Source of the DNA: Dipylidium caninum
Taxonomy: Eukaryota; Platyhelminthes; Cestoda; Cyclophyllidea; Dipylidiidae
Reading direction: 5' to 3'
Assembly: GCA_017562135.1 (NCBI GenBank)
Contig: QEYB01001314.1
Span: 124,001 to 188,000, forward strand
DNA length: 64,000 nt
The translations under genes were made by a program, and so were the position numbers. The notes beneath the pieces were generated by a model, which was not told the DNA's origin, ran no database searches, and saw nothing but the letters and a program-made list of their open reading frames with translations. Below, one piece after another: positions 1 through 11,700 of the stretch; positions within the stretch are counted from its first letter, which is position 1; every line of letters starts with the position of its first letter.

Positions 1-813
1 TATTTGAACACTCGCACTCCCCCTTCTTTTCTACCGTCCCGTCTCCCCCCGCCGAAGCTGCCGACCTCCCCTTTCGTAAGATCGTTTGGTGCTTTGTCAT
101 TTTGTATACTCATCGAACCGCTAAAATATACTCTCCCCTATTCCAATTTTTTTGTAGTTTTCAATTAAATAACAGTCCTTTTCCATCCGTATTGATTCGC
201 GCTTTCGCCGATATCCACGCCCACTGATGCCTTCTTTAAATATATAGGCCTTGTTTAGACTTTCATTTAGAGACTTTAGAGTAATATATATTCACTTCGG
301 GTGACATTATAGGTGTTCATTTAGACTTTCTTCTGAGGTACTATCGCACTACTGCCAATTCTAATTAAGAACGGGCGGGGGTGAAATACTTACAACCCTT
401 ATGGGTACTCATAACGCATCACCTTCATGCGTAGCAGTTCAATTCCACTTTCACCTTTGGTATATTTGTAGTGCTCTGAAAAAAAGTAAGACAAAAAAGG
501 GTTGGAAGAGTAGGGCAATTACGTAGATAAGGTTGTGCTCCATCCGGTAATTCTACTTCCCCACTAAGACAGAATGGATGGACATCAGGCGGCGATTAAG
601 GGACGCACTTTCAGGTAGAAGAATGCTCGTCCTCGTTTCAACAAAGAAGAATGTGAAGGACCTAACTCCAGAAAGTGTACCTGTGAAATGCGCTCGAGGT
701 GAACATGGATGTATCTAGGTATCTCCACTTTTACACAGAAGACGTACAACGAAATGGCCATCCGATTGAGGAAAAGATGACAAAAAGCAACTCTTGTTCA
801 TTAAAAGAGGGTA
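1..813. other. No recognised gene
   Basis: I see no open frame, domain or RNA fold that I can support here. The sequence is AT-moderate and free of obvious repeats. It may be the 3' flank or an intron of a gene running off the left edge. Confidence 0.5.
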
Positions 814-1080
814 TTAAGACCTCTCGTCTTCCTGCGAGCTTCGATCAGGGAAATCCTCACAGTCCTCGATTTGGCTAAATTCTTCGTCGGAATTTAGGGT
901 CTGGCAGATCTTTTCGATGTATCTGACATCTGCAGCACTGAAGCTGTGCCCATCCACATGCTCCTCCATCGATTGTTCGCAATATTCAATCCAATAGGAA
1001 AATTGTTCAGGGGAACATGTCAATAGTTGTCCAACAATGCTACTTCGTGATTCTAAATTACAGATTGAAAGGTGAACTTG
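814..1080 (-). CDS. Possible C-terminal exon, unknown protein
   Basis: On the minus strand an open frame of about 80 codons ends in a stop at 814. It encodes an acidic, serine-rich tail rich in Glu and Asp (for example a segment reading NSDEEFSQIEDCEDFPD). The frame stays open upstream of its first possible start codon to around 1,080, where an AG preceded by T-rich sequence could be a splice acceptor, so it looks like a last exon rather than a small gene. I do not recognise the family. The composition looks coding, but this could still be a chance frame. Confidence 0.3.
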   Translation of the reverse strand, partial: QVHLSICNLESRSSIVGQLLTCSPEQFSYWIEYCEQSMEEHVDGHSFSAADVRYIEKICQTLNSDEEFSQIEDCEDFPDRSSQEDERS

Positions 1081-1948
1081 TTTAATCTCTAACGGTCAAA
1101 TTTTAAATATACAAGATTGCCGGCGTCACCCATATGTGATGCTCGATTTTTTGTCCAAGCACTTAAGCAGTCTTAATTCTTTCCCCACCGCCAAACCCAG
1201 ATTATTTGGCAATCTGCGTTTGGAATATAGGGCTTTCATGATCTGAATAGGTCAAGCGATGTCTAACCTTGTCTACCTAGCAGAAAAGGCCCGTTGTTTC
1301 AGTAGAGCTCAAAGGTTTTCTCTTAACTCCACATCATTATTGGCCTGGATTGATTAATTATTATCAGAGGCGTTTTTTATTGTTTCAAATAATTGTTAAC
1401 TGTGGGATTCATGCCAAGAGCTAATTAATAAACTTCGGAGATTAGGAGTGGAGAAGACAGGTTTTTAAAATCTTATTCGTAACCCAGGAGCTGAACGGAA
1501 AGGATAAACCCACTCTGAACAGGACGCGGAAGTGAAGGTGGCCATTGGTTTGCAAGAAGGAGGAGAGTGTGGCGTGCAACGACTTGACGTAGCGGTAGTC
1601 GCCATGCCGGGGAGATGGCGAGACGCAGACGCGTCGAGTGACGTGTCAAATGAGCATTTCTGCGACCTGAGGTCATTCCGTGCAAATGTCCCGAGTGCTC
1701 CAGACCCATTACACGTGTCAAGTAGTCGTGTGTGGCCTCTAAGTCCTCTCGACTCCGCGTTAGGACAGCTGGAGGAGGAACTGGACTCGTCAGGGCATGT
1801 ATCAGTCAGAAGACCAGGATAAAGTAAACATGGACCCCTCGATCATACAGACAGATCTCGAAGATCCTTGATCAAAAAATTAAATTTCACCTTAAAGGTT
1901 ATCAAACCCTTCCCCTCCCACTGTCGTTATCAGCATATCTCCGTAAAA
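1081..1948. other. No recognised gene
   Basis: Overlapping short open frames on both strands at about 1,470-1,820 are mutual shadows in a locally GC-richer stretch. Neither shows a recognisable motif or convincing splice context. Upstream exons of the 814-1,080 frame could lie here, but I cannot place them. Confidence 0.45.
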
Positions 1949-4900
1949 CTAACAAGGAAAGTTTTTCACAAGAGTACCGAGCTCCTCGGGGGTCAGAAGT
2001 GAGTGCAGTGTGGCAAGAGCAACTAACAGCCGGGTCTCCTCGTTTTCCCGCATGACTGCTGCAGTGAAGAGACTTGGACACCGACGAATCACACGATGGG
2101 GATTTTTCACTCCAAATCTCAACAGCGGATTTAACACTTGGGAGATAACAAATGTTGGTTGAAGGAGTTGGAGCCGCGTTTCTAGCGAAAAGCCGTGTGG
2201 AGAGAACTTTTGAAGATCAGGCGAGAGAGCCAGATGAATAAGATTAAGAACGGAAGTGATGTGGAGTTTTGCTACCTCGAGAAGTGGTTTAACAATCGTG
2301 GTGTCCAAATCGGGATGAATCTTCAAAATTTGCCCTAAAATAGGGGCTACTTCAGATTGGCCAAGAAGACGATGCATCTGAGAATGCCCTAGCAACCGCA
2401 AAATTGGTGCCTTTGTCTCCTCAGAACTGCAGAGGCCTCTAGATACGCGGAAGAGAAGCAATTCGACGCCAATGAGGCGGTGGAAATTGACTAAGGCCTG
2501 GAAATAGATGAAGAGACTAATTATAACGGTAGCGAAATTGGTAATGAGAAAAAGAATAAAGATAATTCGGTAGTCAGTTTCGCTTTATTTTTCGAACAGT
2601 AATTCAATTAGGGAATCTAACACCAGGAATGGAGTTCAACTGTTGCCTCAATGTAGCCGAAGGCTTGAGTTGAGCAATACGCTGTGACATGGTAGTCGCA
2701 GCTTGCAAAATCCTTTCCTCTTGGAGGGTAGGTTTGAGGAGAAGACGGAGCAGTAAAACGGTCCATTCTACAGCTACGGGACTGGCCGGATCGCGTTTAG
2801 AGGCGTTAACAAGAGCCCAAAAGACATCTGGCGCGCTAACAGCTACCTCAGGGGCCTCTGTTGAGAAGGGGACATAAAATGCGCGTAACGGGTGTGTGTT
2901 CCACGAAACAAGAAACCAATTGGGGCCATGAGTGTACGAAAGACAGAAGGCAACGGATGAGGTCTTGCTTTATGTCTACCGCGAAACAGATACTCCGTAT
3001 GTGGGCAAAATTGAAGGAATCCTAAAAACGGAGAATATTTGATAAGAAAAGCGTGGACCACCATCTTCTTACTGTGCAATTAGAGGATAGTTTATATCCG
3101 AGGCTACAGCTACCTCCATTATCATATTAATTAACTCCCTTAGATATGGGTATGAATGTTTTTGACGTGTCAAACAGCAATTTTATCTGTATAGGGAAAA
3201 CAAGAATGCGACCATTTTTGAAGACCCCTGCATAATCGAATGGGTTATTGAATGGATTTATCCAAAAGACCCCAGTAAATACAAAGTTGAGTCCGAGTTT
3301 GAGAACTAGCATATTACCCCATCGTTAATCACTCCAGATCCTGGGATATCGCCAACAGATTTACAGATTGCTAACAAGACACCGCGAGGTGTGCCACCAC
3401 CGAGTGACTGATCATTAAAGTCTTCAATTTTTTTTATGGCGAATTATATAACGCTTATACAATTACATAAGTTCATGTATGTCCAGTTCACCTTGGAAAC
3501 TTGCAACTTCCTCTTATTTCTGCAGTGAGAATCGGAGCGTATTTAATCTATTTCTCCTCGTAATGTAAGAAGACAATCCTACTGTCTCTGTAGTGAGCAA
3601 AAAACCGGATGTTTAGAAATGTCAGCTTACCATTGAGTCCATAAGACTGGGTACCTTTTGACCCAACCCTCTTGGTTCACACTTGGCGAGGTGATCCTGT
3701 AAGAGGGAGTCCACAAGCACCAGCAGATCGCCGATTGTGAAAATGAGATCAGTGAGTTGTCTCTTATCTGTACCAACCGGCTGAGGTGAATCGGTATCCT
3801 GGATGGGTGGGAGTAGGTTGCGTAGTAAGTAGATAGCCCCCCCGGAGGATTCCAAGCATTTGTGGAATATCTTCGTCAGGGAGTGCCTGTGGAAAGGATT
3901 TACAAAGATATTTGTCACTCTACAATCACAACAAGAGGAGGCGCAAGTGGACCAATCTCCTTGGGCGTAAATCATAATACGACTACTTCCTAGCGCATTG
4001 ATAGGAAGTGGAAAACAGAAGTGAGCTAATATCTTCATCGAGATGGGACGTAATCTCGAGATAGTTCTCTTGTAAGAGAAATAGTGCTCACCACGGATAG
4101 GAACTGCCATTCTGTCACTTCGTTTTTATGATAAAGTTGGAATGGTGACCTTGAAACACAGTATCTGAGAAGAGGTAAAAGGGTATCTAGGCATAATTTC
4201 CTCGAAGCAAACATCTGTGCCCGACAGGAGGAGACACACAACTCGGCTAATTTCTTCATTGAAGGGAACTTTAGTCCAGCCTCTTGTTCTTCGTACGCGT
4301 GCAAAAGGAGGATGGTACCCAACGAGGCAGACATTGCGACAATTCGTTCCTCCCTCCACACCTTGTGTTGCCAATACACCTCACCAGGGGGCGAAGTGCA
4401 GAGCGCACTGATGAGGAAAAGGCATTGATCGAACCAAGTTTGCAATAGGTTAACGCCATCTCCACCGGTCACAGCAACAACCTTCATGCACCGCACCGCT
4501 AGACAGAGGAACTTGGTGAAGTCTGAGGGAATGCCCGTCTTTTGTACGGAAGTTATTAGGTTAGTAATTAGGATGAAGGAATAGCAACCGATCCTCACGC
4601 GCCACAATGGTAAGGCGTGTGCTAAAACGAGGGAGAAGACCCAATTGCAGAGAGTATCGTTATAAACCAGAGCGGCAATAATTGTAGCTGGAATTTCACC
4701 CGGAATGTGCATTTCTTGATTTGCCATGTAGGAAAGGCAATTCACCAAGCTTTGAACCAGCAAGGACAACACGAGGTGATCCTGCCCCTTTGTTTGGTCC
4801 AAAAATTTCCTTACCTCGAAATTCAGAAGGCATAAGAGAGTGGAAGACAAAGTGGTGAGGACTTCTGTGCACTCCTCCGGGCTCATAACTAAGCTATTAG

Positions 4901-5033
4901 AAAATCGAGGAGACTCGGCGAAGACACATCGAAGAGCACGGAGGTGAAAGACCAGGGAGTCCACATCTTCCCCTTTCCATGGAACTTCTCGACAAGATTC
5001 GCTCAGCGCAAGCACGAATTTTAGACTTTCCAT
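1949..5033 (-). CDS. Unidentified helical (ARM/HEAT-like) protein, multi-exon
   Basis: Minus-strand gene, ATG at 5,033 and stop at 1,949. Visible exons are: 4,092-5,033 (314 codons, donor GTGAGC); about 3,631-3,886 (acceptor after a CCACAG, donor GTAAGC); a frame at about 2,625-2,960 containing the peptide DVFWALVNASKRDP; and 1,949-2,490. The last two join in matching phase across an intron with donor GTGTTA and acceptor CCTTAG. The join between the first two exons is unresolved: the best acceptor does not keep the frame used by the helical stretch in exon 2, unless a weaker donor inside the exon-1 end is used. The protein is Leu- and Val-rich with long amphipathic segments, like armadillo or HEAT repeat proteins. 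I compared it mentally with rotatin, NUP188 and NUP205 and found no convincing match. It is co-oriented with EMSY and lies about 0.8 kb downstream of it. Being coding is well supported; the identity is unknown. Confidence 0.6.
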
Positions 5034-5832
5034 CTAAAAAAGTTCACTAACGCTATTAGAAAGCATCCACCCTAGAATATCTCGCAACTATCCGAGGCAA
5101 AAGTACCTGCTAGAAATTAAATCAATCTGCACTCCAACTGTTCTATAAAGCACAATCTCACCTGAAAAATCAACCTGATACGGCGAACATGGTGTTATCT
5201 GGACAGAAAAAAAACCACATTCCAGTTGGTGCGGCTACCTAGCTGATCCCTCGTCGTAAAGCAATTTAAAAATACTCAACCTGGACACGAGTGGCCATGT
5301 TATAGAAGGCCTAGAACAGATTCGCAAAGTGGTCCAAGTAGCAGTTTATCTCAATTGACGACTATAGGCTACCTTCATGTCGGCTCCTCACTTTAATGGG
5401 TGAGAAGGAATGAACTCATCCTGATCTACCTATTTCTAACAGAAGATAAAGCCACATACATACGTAATAAGAAGGGCAACTCGAGTGGTATTTATTGTTA
5501 CGGTGTATAATAATAATAGTAATAATAATAAGTCTTGAACATACATATTTATAGAGGAAGAGGGGTTTCAGTGCACACACGCGGCCTGCATTTAAGAAAA
5601 TTACAACTTCATGTGGACATCTCAATCTCTTGCACACCATGTATGCTGCCACCTTCCAGTGTTGAAGTCAAGAGAAAGGAGGCGCAATCTAAACCAGATT
5701 GACGCCAATATCCAGAGAATGGAAGGCGATGGAGACAGAGACATAAAACAATTACCTATGTGAATAATATATATATATATATATATACACTGGATGAAAT
5801 GCAAGGAGTGTGGTAATGGTGGGAGGAGGTCG
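5034..5832. other. Intergenic, between EMSY end and next minus gene
   Basis: This is the 3' flank of EMSY and the promoter side of the 1,949-5,033 gene. It holds a short TAA-type run near 5,507-5,532 and the AT dinucleotide tract listed separately. I see no coding frame. Confidence 0.6.
5767..5787. repeat. (AT)n microsatellite
   Basis: About ten uninterrupted AT dinucleotides, just downstream of the EMSY stop codon. Confidence 0.9.
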
Positions 5833-8724
5833 TTATTGCCTGGCCGAGGAAGAAGCTGAAGCAGGCACAAAGGCCAGGCGGGGTCGTTTGGGTTCCAACA
5901 CGCTAACAAGCGCAGGAGAGTTAAGCTGGCTGGATGATAGTGGATTAGACACCATGTTCGTAGTCGAGGCAACGGTTGATCGCGACAAGAGCCCTCCTGC
6001 AATATAGGCACCACTGCCACTAATCGGCATCTTGACCATGTGTAAACTACCGCCCGAGGAAAGCCCGGAGTCATTGCAAATCTGAAATAGAAAGTGGGAA
6101 ACACATTAGGTACGCTGAGAAATGATTATAGCAAAGCGTTAACACTTACAATATTGGTGGGATTTGAGAGGCGATAATTGGGTTGATGGATTTGCTGGTT
6201 ATAGTTTGGTATTTGGGTAGCAGAAAGTATAGGAGCGAAAGAACTGTTGCTGACTGCCGTGGCAACGGCGGTGGTGGCTGAGGTAACGAGAGAGTTGTTT
6301 ACAGGAAGAATGCGGAGGGAGCGATTAGGGGCTGAAATCAACGGCATGGGGGTAGGAGAATTGAGAGGCAAATTAGTAGTGACTCCCGCATGGGGCGCAC
6401 CTGTCACCGCTGGAGTAGCGGTCACTAGGCGACTCATGGGACCTAAAATGAATCATTTTGTGTCTAATGTCTAATAAAGAGACTTTTATTAGACAAAGTA
6501 AGTAGTTTCATGTCACTATAAATGCTGTAAAGTAACATTAGAAAAGTTGGATTTGCAGGGTGTGATTCAAAGATGATATGTTTAAAATACGACAAACCTC
6601 GATGAACAACTATTACATTTCCAGGGGTCGAAGATGCGGTTTGGGGCTGTTGCTGTTGATTCTGTTGAACTAGGATGGAATGCTGTTGTAGGGATTGCTG
6701 TTGCTGTTTCTTATTATCAGCAAGGATGGTGGAAGCGGAAAGATGAGCTGTAGGCAAACCACTTTGATGGTAGCCAAACACGGATGAGTAGTTTTGGACT
6801 ATACGCGAAGAGTTCATGGGTTGGGGAACATAAGCAGTCGCGCCAGTAGTACCTGTTACCACCACCGTAGTTAAACCTGTTGTCGAGGTAACGGTTACAG
6901 GCGCTATTCGGCTCAGTCCAGAAACCGAAATTCCTGGGCCAATACTATGGATTTTGCTGATTTGAACATCTAAGAAAACATTATACTATCGAATAATCAG
7001 TAGTTAACGCTGGTTCGTAAACCCAATGCTAGCATTAGTGAAATAAATTTTAAAAAGTGCTAGTAGGCGACCAAATGACTGAAATATCATACGAGATAAT
7101 CGTTTTTTAATCAGAGTGGGGATAATAAATAAACCGCACATCTCCAAGAGAAGCAGTAACAGCAGCAAAAACTGCAGAACAAGCAACTATATAGATTTTA
7201 CGCCTAAGTAAATTCAGAACAGTCAGTTATAAGCTCAAAATACTGTTAATCACTACCATGTAGTGTATGCATGTCGCTCACCGTTTAAATTGACGTTAAG
7301 TCAGAACATAAGAGGAAGACTAAGATGTGGTTTTTTAAGTGACATTTTTGAAGTCTAATCACCAATGCTGATAAGTTGAAACATGAGGTCAAAAATGTAC
7401 GTACTTTGAGAACTGTGATGAGATCCTGAAGTTGTTGGGGTGTTGTTTTGACGAATAACGAAATTTCGAGTCGAAATCACGGGAACAATGCCGTTAGTAG
7501 CTTTATCCACAGTCGTTCCAGGCTGGGACGCTTTTCTAGCAAGTTCGGAAGTAAAATTGTTCACTTGAATAGAGTCCGTAGCACAACGAGCGCTTTTGAT
7601 CCCCTTCAAAATTGTGAAGAAATCAACAAAATTGAACTAGGCGGTGGAACCCAATAAATGAATAATTTGAGCTACTCACACTAACGTATGTATGAATAAC
7701 CGATTTCGGTGGGACTGTAAGTGTGTTGTGTTGGTTATCATCAATTTGAGATGGTACCGAAGTCGATGGTATCCTATATGAAGCCGATTGCCCATGATGA
7801 ACCGTTTGTTCCACTGGCAATTCAGTAATAAGACTCGTTTTTTCTTCAGCCACAAAAGCAATTGAATCCGATTTAGAAACCTCGGCCTCACAAGTTATTT
7901 CGACGGCAGCCTCTGGCACCATAGTAGATACGACATCTTCCTCCTCTTCAACAGTATTTTCTGGTAGTGTTGACTCTAACTTCATGTCACCAATGTCATC
8001 CTCTTTAGAATGCTTGAATAATTCAAATAGACACTAGGTCTAACTCGATGTGGTTTGAGGGGTGCAAGACAAATAACCAGTGGCAAACAAAATGACTTTA
8101 AAGATAGTTTTAATAAATGCAACTATTAACTATCTAAGTGTCCAAATAAACTGGAGCATAAACGTACAGTTTCATCATGGTTTTGGATGGCGTCATCATA
8201 CTGACTGACACACGGTTTTTCGAAGTCGCGATTGGATTGTGTATGAAAAACTGCAGTTTCAGAAGGTGGTAATAATTTAGAGTTATAAGAAACCCAATTT
8301 TTTGCAATTGCATCCGCTTCTGGTGTAAAAGCAGTTTGTGGAATACCACGTAACAAAATTGGTGCTACACGGCGTCCCTCGATAACCCAATTTTCATCTG
8401 TGTCTTTTCCGCAAATACTATAAGATAATGCTCGCATAAGAAGACATACAATTTGGAAATAGTAGCCAGTTCCTCATCATTTATGGCACGCCGCACTTCT
8501 GCCTTATGCCGATCACAGGCAATGCTCAATAAACGCCGGAGATCTTCAAGAAGTTTTCTTTTCTCACCTGTTAGAAGACCTTGAGCCCGAAATGCAGTAA
8601 CCACTTTCGCGTATGCTTCGAGCTCATGTCTTCGAAGAATACGCCGGCAATCCGACTTTGAATAGTCTACCAACATGGGCCAGGATATGCCATTGTGTTT
8701 ATTAAATGCGGTATTCTCGACCAT
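5833..8724 (-). CDS. EMSY: EMSY homologue (ENT-domain transcriptional regulator)
   Basis: Seven exons on the minus strand: 8,450-8,724, 8,168-8,417, 7,680-8,033, 7,405-7,636, 6,598-6,969, 6,150-6,442 and 5,833-6,081. All introns are GT-AG, every phase agrees, and the total is 2,025 nt (674 aa plus stop). Residues ~14-92 form an ENT domain very close to human EMSY, with matching stretches such as RRILRRHELEAYAKVV and RHKAEVRRAINDE. The segment after the domain, reading ENWVIEGRRVAPIL then GIPQTAFT, also matches EMSY. The rest is Ser/Thr/Val-rich low complexity with a glutamine-rich stretch encoded in the fifth exon, as in family members. Human EMSY is known as a nuclear chromatin and transcription regulator that binds BRCA2 and is found in the SIN3/KDM5 co-repressor complex; a similar role here is inferred. 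The protein is about half the human length (1,322 aa). The first intron is only 32 nt. Confidence 0.93.
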
Positions 8725-11700
8725 GCCTCATTCGATTCATTTATAAACCTATAATACACAGATCCACTTCACATGTTTAAAATAAAGCGTAAATATTTAC
8801 CGGGATCAACGAATTTCAGCGATGTCGTCCTACCTCAAATACTACCAAAACAGTTTGACCGCAAAGGGAGCTCGTATAAAGCGGTATGGTTTCTTTTAGT
8901 CAGCAACATCATATCAGTTATAGGCGCCGCATCTAAACGTAAATCTGAACTAAAGTGATCAAGATATTTTTCAGTATTCTGGGAAAGGAGCTATTGTTTT
9001 AATTTAATCTTTCCATTTGAGGGAAAATTTAAGAGAATTGTTTGATGATTATGCGGGACACGTTACACGTTTAGCGTTTTTACACCCGGTCAAACTTTGT
9101 GAGTAAGAATACTTTGAAGGCTTCCAAACCATTACTTTAGTCTTCAGTTCCAAATCTTACAGCTGCCATGGTGCGAATTAGTGGAACGGAGACAACCATG
9201 CTTAATAGCGTCTACTCGTGTTCCTTCTGCACTTTTATGCTACCTTATGGGGAAGTTGAGACATTTGGTTATTCACAGTGACTCGGATCTACCAATAGAA
9301 ATCATTTACTATAATACCGAATTAACGAAAGTTATGTATGAGAGCTGGGAGGCCGTGTAGGTGCGCTCATTTGCGCTGATTATGACTGTATTCCGAGTCT
9401 ACCCATACAACTTAGCAAAGTACTCTTTTTATTAGTAACCGACGTTAATGAACTCAAATTTACCCGTATCCTACACCTCCATTGCCTTGGCACCAAAATG
9501 GCACAGTTAGTGGTCCCTCGACAGCGCTACATCTGTTTATTACCCAAACGTCTAAGAGACAAATTCGAAAACTTTGTATGATGCCGAAGTAACGAGATTG
9601 TATACACTGCTATCTAACTAAGTTACACACGTAAATCCCTTGCTTTCTGTATCAGACAGAATACATTGTTAGCAACCCTTTTGAATATTTGTGTCTTTGG
9701 CAGGACGAAGTTCATAATAATCCTACTAGAAATGTCCTACGTATAAAACACGACAGGGGGAGGAAAGATCGCAATTTTTGGCTCTATGTGACTGTCACTT
9801 CACGACAATGTGTATTTTTTTCTAGCCAATGTCTAAGCGACATCAAAAAACAAACTCCTCTTTACGTTACCGATTACTTCGAGCTCGGTTTATTTCAATT
9901 TTGAGATCTTAACAGATACTTAGGAAACTCTAAAGCGGTAGTCCTCAATTTTTATGACAAAGTGTTCAGACAATTTTTTCGGCATTTCGCTGATGTCGGA
10001 TTCGTCCACTTATCGTTCTGTGTCCCTCACCTTTGAGTCTCCACATCCTTCATCAATCAAACAATAGACTTACCTTCTTTAACCTTTTCTTTAATATCAA
10101 TTTCAAAATATATTTTTATCACATTGGGCGTTTATCCGTGTCATCGTTGTGGTTTCGCGTATTCGGCTGTACCAAATCTCCCAAGTAGACAATAATTAGA
10201 TTGTAAATGCCTTAGCACATTAATACAAACGTTAGGAAAATCTTTACCATCTTTATCTACACAGCAAGGAAGTCAATTGCATTATATTATGTGGATGGAA
10301 TAGCCAAAATGATCCTTGGATTTGGCGTTTCCCAGTACCATTGGGGATGCCGTGCAGTCATTCTGTGCATTCAGACGAATTTTGGCGCTCTACTTTAACT
10401 AAAGTGGGTTTTTGCCTCAAACTCAAGCGTACTACATGGTAGCGAACTTCCGTTAAGTTAGTCTTCTTTTTTGTTCACTAAACTCGAGGTATACATGGGC
10501 AAACTGACCAACCGGAGAGTTAATTCCTCGGAGTACGTATCGGTGCCGTTCCTTTCCATATGAACTTAGGAGGTAAAAAATAATCTCGCATTGCATTATG
10601 TAGCACACACATCTGTTAAGTCTGGATTATGTATTTTGAAAATGAAATTTGTGTCCGATTTCAGTAAGACAATTCTCTTGATCATAGAGTGGTAAGGCTG
10701 ATTTCCTATTTCAATCCCTTGCCCTCATGATCAGTTATTCGGACCCTAACTTCTGCCTCCTTCCCGTCATATCGTGATTTGGAGGATCAAGTCTCTAGTC
10801 TAGAGCTCTGAAAAGCCCTCTGAGCATAAGTAATTAATAAGATTTCGTATTGCTAATAATTGGCGGATGTGAAAAGATATCAACAAGTCTAATCTCAGCA
10901 TATAAATAAGCAATGTGACATACTCCTCTTTCTTCCATTTTTCTTTCAGCGTTGGTCTTCTGCCATTGGCAACACCTTATGCCATTATGGTGGGGAATCT
11001 CTCTATCTACTGCGCTGTGCCTTTCTGCGTTCCTACCCCTCTCCATAAAGTTTCTGCGAATTTGATCCAATATTCCCTTCAAACTCAAGTTTCTCCCAAC
11101 GATATGGTTCACTCACGATGCAGAAAGTGGCGGATAACCATGTTGTGAAATAATTTTAAGCTAGTCCACTGTCGCGACGCTACTTGAAAGGCCGTAACGC
11201 GTTTAGAGATAAATTCTCTATGACAATCCACTTCCACTCACATCGCATGGTGTCATGGGAACTGGGCTGACGGAGACCAGACTGTGACACCATATGTGAG
11301 GTCATTCCTCGAGGCTGAAGTTGCAGCAGGAAGCAGATGAGTTCCTAAATATGAAAACAGGATATCTACCGTACCCATCGTATGGATCTAACATTAAACC
11401 CTAGGTACGTCCAACGTTAGATCCGATCTTCCGAGATTTGGAGGAGTATCGTTACAATTCGAAAAGATGTTGACATTTTCGCTAAATGACAAACAAGATG
11501 AGAGTAGAAATAAAGCGACTCTTATAGATGGCAATTCTCCCGAATAATACCCATCCTTCGAACGTTGGATCATTAGTACCAGTGAACTTACATAAACAGG
11601 CATTAAAATTTATTGGGTCTGTTGAGGAATTATAAAAATAGGCCCCTAATTTGAGTACTACTACTCATACCCCTTCCTTCTCAGCTCCCCCCACCATCTC

